A stretch of 64,000 nucleotides of DNA. Source: Clostridiaceae bacterium Marseille-Q4149. GTDB taxonomy: Bacteria; Bacillota; Clostridia; Oscillospirales; Oscillospiraceae. The stretch spans positions 2,666,001-2,730,000 of the forward strand of contig CP073691.1 in NCBI GenBank assembly GCA_018228685.1, read 5' to 3'. Each line of letters begins with the position of its first letter. Within the stretch, counting starts at the first letter, position 1. The translations under genes were made by a program, and so were the position numbers. The notes below the pieces were generated by a model. The model saw only the letters and a program-made list of their open reading frames with translations, did no database searches and was not told the origin of the DNA. This document shows positions 52,220 to 59,822 of the stretch, piece by piece.

Positions 52220-54847
52220 TTACTTGCCCAGTCTGCGCTGGATGAGCTTCACCAGCTCCACAATGGGGATCACCAGCACCGCCAGGGCCAGGGCGATGCC
52301 GTACTCCGTCCAGCTGACGGGGGTGAAGCCGAAGGCGTTGGCGATGGGCGGCACCTCCAGCACCACGGTGGTCAGGAGCAGGGAGCCCAGCATAGCGGCC
52401 CAGAGGACCTTGTTGTGGCCCCGGAGGGTGAACACACTGCGCCGCTGGGAGCGCATATTGAAGCTGTGGAAAATCTCGCACATGCTCATGGTCAAAAAGG
52501 CCATGGTCATGCCGTGGGGGGAGACGCCCCGGGGCATTTCAAAGCATCCCGCCTCCATGCAGTGGCCGATGATGTAGGAGGCCATGGTGATGACGGTGAT
52601 GAGGATGCCCTGATAGGCGATGTCGAAGCCCAGGCCGCCGGAGAAGATGCCGTCCTTGGCGGAGCGGGGCGGGCGGCGCATGATGTCCGGCTCCGGGCGC
52701 TCCATGCCCAGGGCCAGGGCCGGGAAGCAGTCGGTGATGAGGTTGATGAACAGCAGATGGACGGGGTTGAGGAGGGTGAAGCCCAGCAGGGCGGAGAAGA
52801 ACACCCCCAGCACCTCGCTCATGTTGCTGGCCAGCAGGAAGCCGATGGCCTTGCGGATGTTGTCGTAAATGCGGCGGCCCTCGGCCACGGCGCCCACGAT
52901 GGTGGCGAAGTTGTCGTCGGAGAGGACCATGTCCGCCACGTTTTTGGTGACGTCGGTGCCGGTGATGCCCATGCCGATGCCGATATCGGCGGACTTGATG
53001 GAGGGGGCGTCGTTGACGCCGTCGCCGGTCATGGCGGTGACGGCTCCCCGGCGGCGCCAGGCGCTGACGATGCGGACCTTGTGCTCCGGCTGGACCCGGG
53101 CATAGACGCTGTAGCGGTCCACATTTTGAGTAAGCTCCTCATCGCTGAGGGCGTCCAGCGCCGCGCCGGTGATGGCCTGGGAGGGGTCGGAGAGAATGCC
53201 CAGCTGGCGGGCGATGGCCACGGCGGTGTCCTGGTGGTCGCCGGTGATCATCACCGGGCGGATGCCCGCCTGGCGGCACTCCTCAATGGCGGGCTTCACC
53301 TGGGGCCGCACCGGGTCGATCATGCCGGTAAGGCCGATGAAGCAGAGTTCCTGCTCTAAGTGCGCGGGGGACTGATCCTCCGGCGCGCCATCGGGCCAGG
53401 GGCGGCTGGCGGCGGCCAGCACCCGCAGGGCCTGGGCGGCCATGCGGTGGTTATCCGCCAGAATTTCCCGGCGGCGGTCGTCGGTCATGGGCAGGGCTTG
53501 TCCGCCCTCCCAATAGTGGGTGCAGCGGGCCAGCACCTGATCCGGCGCGCCCTTGGTATACTGCACCACGCCCTGGGGAGTCCGGTGAATGGTGGACATC
53601 ATCTTGCGGCCGGAGTCGAAGGGAGCCTCGCCGATGCGGGGGCGCTCCTGCTCCAATTGGGGCTTGGGCAGTTGATGTTCCGCGGCGAAGGATACCAGGG
53701 CCGCCTCCGTAGGCTCCCCCTGGACGGAGCCGTCGGGGTTCAGGACGGCGTCGCTGCACAGAGCCATGGCGGCAGCCAGCTGCCCGGCGTCGCCGGTGTG
53801 GTCCACCACGGTCATTTTGTTCTGGGTCAGGGTGCCGGTCTTGTCGGAACAGATCACCTGGGTGCAGCCCAGGGTCTCCACCGCCGTCAGGCGGCGGATC
53901 ACGGCATTGCGGCGGCTCATGCGGGTGACGCCGATGCTGAGCACCACCGTTACCACCGTGGCCAGGCCCTCGGGAATGGCGGCCACCGCCAGGGACACGG
54001 CCACCATGAAGGTCTCCAGAATGCCGGACAGGGAGAAGTCCCCGGCCACGATCAGGTCAAACACGAAGATGAACACACAGATGCCCAGCACCAGCCAGGA
54101 CAGGGTCTTGCCCAGCTGGGTCAGCTTCTTTTGCAGCGGCGTCTCCTCCTGCTCCGTCCGGGCCAGGACACCGGCGATCTTGCCCATCTCCGTGTCCATG
54201 CCGGTGGCGGTGACCACCATGCGGCCCCGGCCGTAGGCCACGGTGGAGCCCATATAGGCCATGTTGCGGCGGTCGCCCAGGGTCACCTCGCCGGTAAGGG
54301 CCTCCGGGGATTTGGCGGAGGGGACGCTTTCGCCGGTGAGGGCGGCCTCCTCAATTTGCAGGGAGGCACAGGCCAGCAGCCGTCCGTCGGCGGGGACCGC
54401 GTCCCCGGCCTCCAGCAGGACGATGTCGCCGGGTACCAGGCGGCTGCTCTCCAGCTCCGTGACGGAGCCGTCCCGCAGGACCTTGCTGGTGGCGGCGGTC
54501 ATGGTTTGCAGAGCCTCGATGGCGGCCTCGGCCTTGCTCTCCTGGACCACGCCCAGGACGGCGTTCAGCAGCACCACCGCCAGGATGATCAGCACCTCGG
54601 TAAAGGGCTCGTGGGACAGGTAGTTGGTGACGGCGGACACGGCCGCGGCGGCCATGAGGATCAGCAGCATGGGGTCCCGCAGCTGCTGCAGAAACCGCTG
54701 GAGCAGGGTGGCCTTGGGGGCCTCCCGCAGGCGGTTGGGGCCGTATTCCGCCAGACGGCCCTCCGCCTGGGCGGCGGACAGGCCCTCCGGGCCGCTTTGC
54801 AGGTCCGACAGGACCTGATCGGCGGTCTGGGCATATTCCTTGTGCAT
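52220..54847 (-). CDS. P-type cation-transporting ATPase (P2A-like), probable Mn2+ exporter
   Basis: 875 residues. It has the N-terminal cation-ATPase segment, the TGES actuator motif, the phosphorylation site DKTGTLTQNKM, the ion-binding helix IPEGLATVV, MITGDH and the hinge TGDGVNDAP, with about ten TM helices. By motifs alone it would be called a Ca2+ pump. The upstream yybP-ykoY riboswitch instead argues for Mn2+ export. GAGGAG lies 7 bases before the ATG at 54847; the ATG at 54877 has no such site. Confidence 0.9.
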   Translation of the reverse strand: MHKEYAQTADQVLSDLQSGPEGLSAAQAEGRLAEYGPNRLREAPKATLLQRFLQQLRDPMLLILMAAAAVSAVTNYLSHEPFTEVLIILAVVLLNAVLGVVQESKAEAAIEALQTMTAATSKVLRDGSVTELESSRLVPGDIVLLEAGDAVPADGRLLACASLQIEEAALTGESVPSAKSPEALTGEVTLGDRRNMAYMGSTVAYGRGRMVVTATGMDTEMGKIAGVLARTEQEETPLQKKLTQLGKTLSWLVLGICVFIFVFDLIVAGDFSLSGILETFMVAVSLAVAAIPEGLATVVTVVLSIGVTRMSRRNAVIRRLTAVETLGCTQVICSDKTGTLTQNKMTVVDHTGDAGQLAAAMALCSDAVLNPDGSVQGEPTEAALVSFAAEHQLPKPQLEQERPRIGEAPFDSGRKMMSTIHRTPQGVVQYTKGAPDQVLARCTHYWEGGQALPMTDDRRREILADNHRMAAQALRVLAAASRPWPDGAPEDQSPAHLEQELCFIGLTGMIDPVRPQVKPAIEECRQAGIRPVMITGDHQDTAVAIARQLGILSDPSQAITGAALDALSDEELTQNVDRYSVYARVQPEHKVRIVSAWRRRGAVTAMTGDGVNDAPSIKSADIGIGMGITGTDVTKNVADMVLSDDNFATIVGAVAEGRRIYDNIRKAIGFLLASNMSEVLGVFFSALLGFTLLNPVHLLFINLITDCFPALALGMERPEPDIMRRPPRSAKDGIFSGGLGFDIAYQGILITVITMASYIIGHCMEAGCFEMPRGVSPHGMTMAFLTMSMCEIFHSFNMRSQRRSVFTLRGHNKVLWAAMLGSLLLTTVVLEVPPIANAFGFTPVSWTEYGIALALAVLVIPIVELVKLIQRRLGK

Positions 54848-54884
54848 ACGATCACTCCTCTTAATGATTCTGCCCACCTGGGGA

Positions 54885-55025
54885 AATAAAAAGACTCATG
54901 CACAGGCCAAAGCCTATGCATGAGTCTCATTCTTTCAAAGCAGTCCGGGCGCGGGCGCGCCGTTCTGACGAAGCTGCCTAACCCCGAAGCCGGGGTGGAA
55001 TTACTCCCTCACGGTGGTATCAACT
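54885..55025 (-). promoter_or_regulatory. yybP-ykoY (Mn2+) riboswitch leader
   Basis: Read on the minus strand, the leader has GAGGGAGTAATTCC (the GGGGAGUA loop 1 of the family). It then has a four-way region ending in the loop 3 motif TCGTCAGAAC-GGCGCG-CC-CGCGCC-CGG. A terminator stem AGACTCATGCATAGGC with its partner and TTTTTA follows at 54889-54926. TCGTCA paired with CGG through a short helix is the same layout as in the Lactococcus yybP-ykoY riboswitch, which also precedes a P-type ATPase. Confidence 0.82.
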
Positions 55026-55031
55026 GAAAGT

Positions 55032-55060
55032 ATTATACCAGGCCCGGCCCCCTGCGTCAA
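55032..55060 (-). promoter_or_regulatory. Promoter of the riboswitch-ATPase unit
   Basis: TTGACG (55055-55060), 17 bases, TATAAT (55032-55037). Confidence 0.88.
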
Positions 55061-55132
55061 GTAAAAGATTTGTAAAGTATGGGGAGCACAGGGGTGGGGG
55101 ACACCTTTTTGATAAAATCTTTGCGTCCTGGC

Positions 55133-55161
55133 TTGCCTTTTCGCCGGGAATATGATATGAT
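55133..55161 (+). promoter_or_regulatory. Promoter of the lipoprotein-MBOAT-DHHW operon
   Basis: TTGCCT, 17 bases, TATGAT. Confidence 0.65.
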
Positions 55162-55229
55162 GCATTGCCAATAGCCCTTCAAAAATGCACGGATGGCTTT
55201 TGAAAACGATAACAAAGGAGTATTTACCC

Positions 55230-55793
55230 ATGAAAAAGTTTCTCACTATGCTGCTGGCCCTGGTGATGGTCCTGTCCCTGGCGGCCTGCTCCTCCCAGAA
55301 GGGCGGCGACGTCAACGGCGGCTTCCCCGCCAGCGCCGTGGACCTGCTGACCGCCGTGTGGAACGCCTATCCCGAAAGCGAGAAGTTCTCCGTGGTGGGC
55401 GGCAGCCTGGATAACCCCGTAGACAACGCCCCCGGCGCTTTCCCGGTGGACGATGCCGACAATCTGGACTATATGCTGCACTTCCCCGCCGACAAATCCG
55501 ATCTCATTGACGACGCCGCGTCGCTGACCCACATGATGAACGCCAACAGCTTTACCTGCGGCGCGTTCCATGTGAAAAACAGCGGCGACGTCTCCGCTGT
55601 GGCCGACGCTCTGCGCCAGAACGTCCAGAACACCCAGTGGATGTGCGGCTTCCCTGACAAGCTGGTGGTCCTCACCTATGGCGAGTATGTAGTGGCGCTG
55701 TTCGGCGCCGACGACCTGGTGGACGACTTTGTCAACACCATGACCGCCACCTACACCGGCGTTCAGACCGCCTGCGACGAGCCCCTCCAGTAA
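55230..55793 (+). CDS. Lipoprotein linked to the surface-acylation genes
   Basis: 187 residues. A lipoprotein signal peptide ends in the lipobox LAAC-SS (Cys near residue 20). The mature part of about 165 residues is acidic, with no catalytic motif recognised. Its place directly before MBOAT and DHHW genes resembles that of small DUF4358-type lipoproteins in Clostridia. AAAGGAG precedes the ATG at 55230. Membership in DUF4358 is a guess from size and context. Confidence 0.75.
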   Translation: MKKFLTMLLALVMVLSLAACSSQKGGDVNGGFPASAVDLLTAVWNAYPESEKFSVVGGSLDNPVDNAPGAFPVDDADNLDYMLHFPADKSDLIDDAASLTHMMNANSFTCGAFHVKNSGDVSAVADALRQNVQNTQWMCGFPDKLVVLTYGEYVVALFGADDLVDDFVNTMTATYTGVQTACDEPLQ

Positions 55794-55805
55794 TCCGCCG
55801 CAGCC

Positions 55806-57197
55806 ATGCTGTTTTCCAGTCTGCCGTTTCTCTTCTATTTTCTTCCCTGCACCCTGGGGCTTTACTTCCTGGTCCCCCGGCGGCTGAAAAACGCCGCGCT
55901 GCTGCTGTGCAGTCTGGTGTTCTACGCCTGGGGCGAGCCCCGATTTGTGCTGTTCATGGCCGCCGCCATTTTACAGGGCTATGCCGCCGCCCGGCTCATG
56001 GAGCGGTATCCCACCCGCAGGCGGCTGCTGCTGACCCTGTCCGCCGTGCTGAGCCTGGGGATGCTGGCCTACTGCAAGTATGCCGACTTCCTGATCTCCG
56101 GCTTCAACGCCGTCACCGGGCTGTCGGTGCCTCTGCTGCGGATGGCCCTGCCCATCGGCATCAGCTTCTATACCTTCCAGATCCTCAGCTATGTCATCGA
56201 CGTGTACCGGGGGGACGCCCCGGCCCAGCGGAATCTCATTGACCTGGCGGCGTATATCGCCATGTACCCCCAGCTGGTGGCGGGCCCCATCGTCCGCTAC
56301 GCCGACGTGGCCCCCCAGCTGCAAAGCCGCACCCACACGGTGCAGGACGCGGCTCTGGGGGCCCGCCGCTTTGTGCTGGGCCTGGGGAAAAAGGTACTGC
56401 TTGCCAACGTCCTGTATGAGCTGGTGACGGTGTATCAGCAGAGCGGGCAGAAAACGGTGCTGCTGACCTGGCTGTACGCCGCGGCGTATATGCTCCATGT
56501 GTACTTCGACTTCTCCGGCTACAGCGACATGGCCATCGGCCTGGGCCGCATCATGGGCTTCCGCTTTGCCGAGAACTTCCGCTATCCCTTTGTGTCCGGC
56601 AGTCTCACGGAATTCTGGCGGCGCTGGCACATCTCCCTGGGCTCCTGGTTCCGGGACTATGTGTATATCCCCCTGGGCGGCAGCCGGGTGGGTAAGGCCC
56701 GCTGGGTGCGGAACCTGGTGATCGTGTGGGGCCTGACGGGCCTGTGGCACGGGGCCGCCTGGAACTTCGTGGCCTGGGGCCTGTATTTTGCCGCGTTCCT
56801 GCTGCTGGAAAAGCTGTTTCTGGGCCGGTGGCTGAAGCGTGTCCCGGTGCTGGGCCATGTGTATGTGCTGCTGGCAGCGCTTTTCAGCTTCGTGCTGTTT
56901 GACGCCGCGTCTGTCCCCGCCGCCCTGGGGACCGCCGGGGGCCTGCTGGGCCTGGGGGGCCTGCCCCTGTGGGACAGCGGCGCCCTCTACTATCTGCGCA
57001 GCTATGCCCCGGTGCTGGCGCTGGCCGCCGTGGGGTCCACGCCGCTGCCCGCCGCCCTGTGCCGCCGGATCGCCGCCGGACGGGCCGGGCGGGTGCTGGA
57101 CGCGCTGGAGCCTGCGGCGCTGCTGGCCCTGCTGGCGGTGTGCACGGCGTTTCTGGTCAGCGGCTCCGCCAATCCCTTCCTGTATTTCCGGTTCTGA
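55806..57197 (+). CDS. MBOAT-family O-acyltransferase (AlgI/DltB-like)
   Basis: 463 residues, polytopic. MBOAT hallmarks are the VFYAWGEPRFVLF start, GISFYTFQILSYVIDVYRG, the SGYSDMAIGLGRIMGFRF segment, FWRRWHISLGSWFRDYVYIPLGG and the catalytic His in GLWHGAAWNFV. It moves acyl groups across the membrane for O-acylation of a surface polymer. It lies 12 bases after the lipoprotein gene and 10 before the DHHW gene. Confidence 0.93.
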   Translation: MLFSSLPFLFYFLPCTLGLYFLVPRRLKNAALLLCSLVFYAWGEPRFVLFMAAAILQGYAAARLMERYPTRRRLLLTLSAVLSLGMLAYCKYADFLISGFNAVTGLSVPLLRMALPIGISFYTFQILSYVIDVYRGDAPAQRNLIDLAAYIAMYPQLVAGPIVRYADVAPQLQSRTHTVQDAALGARRFVLGLGKKVLLANVLYELVTVYQQSGQKTVLLTWLYAAAYMLHVYFDFSGYSDMAIGLGRIMGFRFAENFRYPFVSGSLTEFWRRWHISLGSWFRDYVYIPLGGSRVGKARWVRNLVIVWGLTGLWHGAAWNFVAWGLYFAAFLLLEKLFLGRWLKRVPVLGHVYVLLAALFSFVLFDAASVPAALGTAGGLLGLGGLPLWDSGALYYLRSYAPVLALAAVGSTPLPAALCRRIAAGRAGRVLDALEPAALLALLAVCTAFLVSGSANPFLYFRF

Positions 57198-57207
57198 GGA
57201 GGTGCAC

Positions 57208-58302
57208 ATGAAGACCAAGCAAATCATCACCGTGTGCCTGCTGGCGGGCTTTCTGGCGGGCTTCGGCCTGTGGGGCCTGCTGCGGACCCCGGGGGATGTG
57301 TCCCAGGCGGAGCGCCGCCCTCTGGCCCAGTGGCCGGAATTTACCGTCTCCGGCTTCCTGTCCGGCCAGTATGCCGGCAAGCTGGAGCACGCCGCCGCCG
57401 ACCAGTTCCCCCTGCGGGAGCAGTTCCGTACCCTGCGCTCCCTGGTGTCCTATGACCTGCTGGGCCAGCGGGACGTGGACGGGGTGTATCTCTCCGGGGG
57501 CTATGCCGCCAAGCTGGACTTCCCCCTGAACCCCGGTTCCGTGGACCGGGCCGCCCAGCGCTTCCGGTATGTGTACGACACCTATCTGGCCGGGACGGAG
57601 GCCAACGTCTATCTCTCCGTGATCCCGGACAAGGGGTATTTCCTGGCCCCGGCCTCCGGCCGCCCGGCCATGGACTATGACGCTCTGGTGGCCCGCCTGC
57701 GGGAGAATACGCCGGAGATGACGTATATCGACCTGTTTGACCGGCTGACCCTGGAGGACTATTACCGCACCGACGCCCACTGGCGGCAGGAGCGGCTTCC
57801 TGCCGTGGCCCGGTATCTGGCCGCCGCCATGGGGGCGGCCGCCGCCGCAGACTACACGGAGGTGACTCTGGACCGCCCCTTCTATGGGGTGTATTCCGGG
57901 TACGCGGCCCTGCCCCTGGCCGGGGAGACCCTGCGCTATCTCACCAACGACACCATCGCCGCCTGCCGGGTCACCAACTTCGAGACCGGCGGGGAAGGCC
58001 CGGTGTACGACCTGGAAAAGGCCCGGGGCAGCGACCCGTATGAGCTGTTTCTGTCCGGGTCCGTGTCCCTGCTGACGGTGGAGAGTCCCAACGCCCGGAC
58101 GGACCGGGAGCTGGTGATCTTCCGGGATTCCTTCGCCTCCAGCCTGGCTCCGTTGCTGCTGGAGGGCTACAGCAGGGTCACTCTGGTGGATATCCGCTAT
58201 CTGTCTCCCACCCAGCTGGGCCGTTATCTGACCTTCACCGATCAGGACGTGCTGTTTCTTTACAGCACCGGTGTGCTGAACAACAGCAGTACCCTGAAAT
58301 AA
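57208..58302 (+). CDS. DHHW-family (AlgJ/AlgX-like) SGNH acyltransferase partner
   Basis: 364 residues with an N-terminal membrane anchor (IITVCLLAGFLAGFGLWG) and an extracytoplasmic domain. The catalytic pieces are RTDAHW (Asp-x-His) near residue 195 and the Ser in FRDSFASSL near residue 310. With the MBOAT protein it would transfer acetyl groups to a surface glycan. GAGGAGG lies before the ATG at 57208. The 3' end is followed at once by repeat R2 copy B. Confidence 0.87.
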   Translation: MKTKQIITVCLLAGFLAGFGLWGLLRTPGDVSQAERRPLAQWPEFTVSGFLSGQYAGKLEHAAADQFPLREQFRTLRSLVSYDLLGQRDVDGVYLSGGYAAKLDFPLNPGSVDRAAQRFRYVYDTYLAGTEANVYLSVIPDKGYFLAPASGRPAMDYDALVARLRENTPEMTYIDLFDRLTLEDYYRTDAHWRQERLPAVARYLAAAMGAAAAADYTEVTLDRPFYGVYSGYAALPLAGETLRYLTNDTIAACRVTNFETGGEGPVYDLEKARGSDPYELFLSGSVSLLTVESPNARTDRELVIFRDSFASSLAPLLLEGYSRVTLVDIRYLSPTQLGRYLTFTDQDVLFLYSTGVLNNSSTLK

Positions 58303-58306
58303 TTCT

Positions 58307-58469
58307 CAGCTTGTCAAAAAAGCCTTTTTGACAAGCTGAGTGCGGTTTTTCAGAACTTAAAAAGTTCTGAAAAACCTGTGATTGCAAACGAAAGACACCC
58401 CTGATGGGTTTCTTTCGTAACTATCTTCCTTTCCGATGGCGGAAGATTTCCGAGTTTTTCGACAGTCTC
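58307..58469 (-). repeat. Dispersed repeat R2, copy B
   Basis: 163 bases, inverse orientation to copy A. It runs from the CAGCTTGTCAAAAA hairpin to CGACAGTCTCA. The hairpin loops differ from copy A (CTTAAAAAG against CTTAGAAAG) while the stems are kept. Confidence 0.9.
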
Positions 58470-58495
58470 AAATAATTCTCTGGGAGGTATTTGCC

Positions 58496-59767
58496 ATGTC
58501 CCTTGAAACCAATCCCGCCCTGCGCCGCAGCGTGATCTATGAGCTGTACGTCCGCAGCCACACGCCCCAGGGCACCTTCCGGGCCGTGGAGCCGGATCTG
58601 CCCCGGATCCGGGCCCTGGGCACGGATATCCTGTGGCTGATGCCCATCCACCCCATCGGGGAAGCCAACCGCAAGGGCAGCATGGGCTGCCCCTATGCCA
58701 ACCGGGACTACCGTACGGTGAACCCGGAGTACGGCACCCTGGAGGACTTCCTCCACCTGGTGGACGCCATTCACGATAATGGCATGAAGTGCATCATCGA
58801 CGTGGTGTATAACCACACCTCCCCGGACGCCACCCTGGTGGCCCTGCACCCGGAGTATTACTATCACAAGCCCGACGGCAGCCGGGGCAACAAGGTGGGG
58901 GACTGGACCGATGTGGTGGACCTGGACTACGCCGTTCCCGGCCTGTGGGATTATCAGATCGAGTCCCTGTGCTATTGGGCCCAGTATGTGGACGGCTTCC
59001 GCTGCGACGTGGCCAGCACCGTGCCGGTGGCGTTCTGGCGCAAGGCCCGGCAGGCGGTGGAACGGGTGCGCCCCGGGGCCGTCTGGCTGGGGGAGAGCGT
59101 CCACCTGGACCACATCCTGGCCTTCCGCCGCCAGGGCTTTTACGCCGCCACGGACAACGAGCTGTTTGACGTGTTCGACATTCTGTACCCCTACGACATC
59201 TGGCCCCTGTATGAGGGGGCCGCCGGCGGGGCCATGTCCCTGAGCCGGTATTTTGCCGCCCTGAGCTATCAGGAGCTGAGCTTTCCCACCTGGTACAACA
59301 AGCTCAGCTGCCTGGAAAATCACGACCAGCGCCGGGCGGCGGACCGCTTCCCCAGCCGGGACAGCCTGCTGGCCTGGACGGCCCTGAGCTATTTCCAGAA
59401 GGGGACTACCCTGCTCTATGCCGGGCAGGAGTTCTCTGCCGTCCATACGCCCTCCCTGTTTGAGCGGGAGCCCATCGACTGGACCGGGGAGGACCTGTCC
59501 CCCCTGCTGCGGAAGCTGTACGACATCAAAAAGCGCCTGCCCACAGACGCCGCCTTCCATGTGGAGACCGACGACGAGCAGGGCCTGGCCGTGGCCGATT
59601 ATCGGGACGGCCAACACCTGGCGGTGGGCGTGTTCCCCCTGGCGGGCCGACCGGTGACGGCCGCCGTCCCCCTGGCCGACGGCAATTATGAAAACGCCCT
59701 GACCGGCGAGTCCGTCACCGTCCGGGAGGGCCGCCTGGCCGCTGCCGGGCCGGTGATCATTCTGTAA
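58496..59767 (+). CDS. GH13 alpha-amylase-family glycoside hydrolase
   Basis: 423 residues. Conserved GH13 regions are IIDVVYNHTS (I), VDGFRCDVAS with the nucleophile Asp (II), VWLGESV with the acid Glu (III) and CLENHDQRR (IV). There is no signal peptide, so it acts on cytoplasmic alpha-glucans or maltooligosaccharides. GGGAGG precedes the ATG at 58496. The in-frame codons upstream fall inside repeat R2 and are not used. Confidence 0.92.
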   Translation: MSLETNPALRRSVIYELYVRSHTPQGTFRAVEPDLPRIRALGTDILWLMPIHPIGEANRKGSMGCPYANRDYRTVNPEYGTLEDFLHLVDAIHDNGMKCIIDVVYNHTSPDATLVALHPEYYYHKPDGSRGNKVGDWTDVVDLDYAVPGLWDYQIESLCYWAQYVDGFRCDVASTVPVAFWRKARQAVERVRPGAVWLGESVHLDHILAFRRQGFYAATDNELFDVFDILYPYDIWPLYEGAAGGAMSLSRYFAALSYQELSFPTWYNKLSCLENHDQRRAADRFPSRDSLLAWTALSYFQKGTTLLYAGQEFSAVHTPSLFEREPIDWTGEDLSPLLRKLYDIKKRLPTDAAFHVETDDEQGLAVADYRDGQHLAVGVFPLAGRPVTAAVPLADGNYENALTGESVTVREGRLAAAGPVIIL

Positions 59768-59771
59768 GCGA

Positions 59772-59822
59772 AAAAATAAGCGCAAAAAAGCAGCCGCGAG
59801 GCTGCTTTTTTGCGCTTATTTT
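59772..59822. terminator. Bidirectional terminator
   Basis: AAAAATAAGCGCAAAAAAGCAGCC with its perfect partner, a stem over 20 bp with a GCGA loop, touching the stop of the RND gene. Confidence 0.93.
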
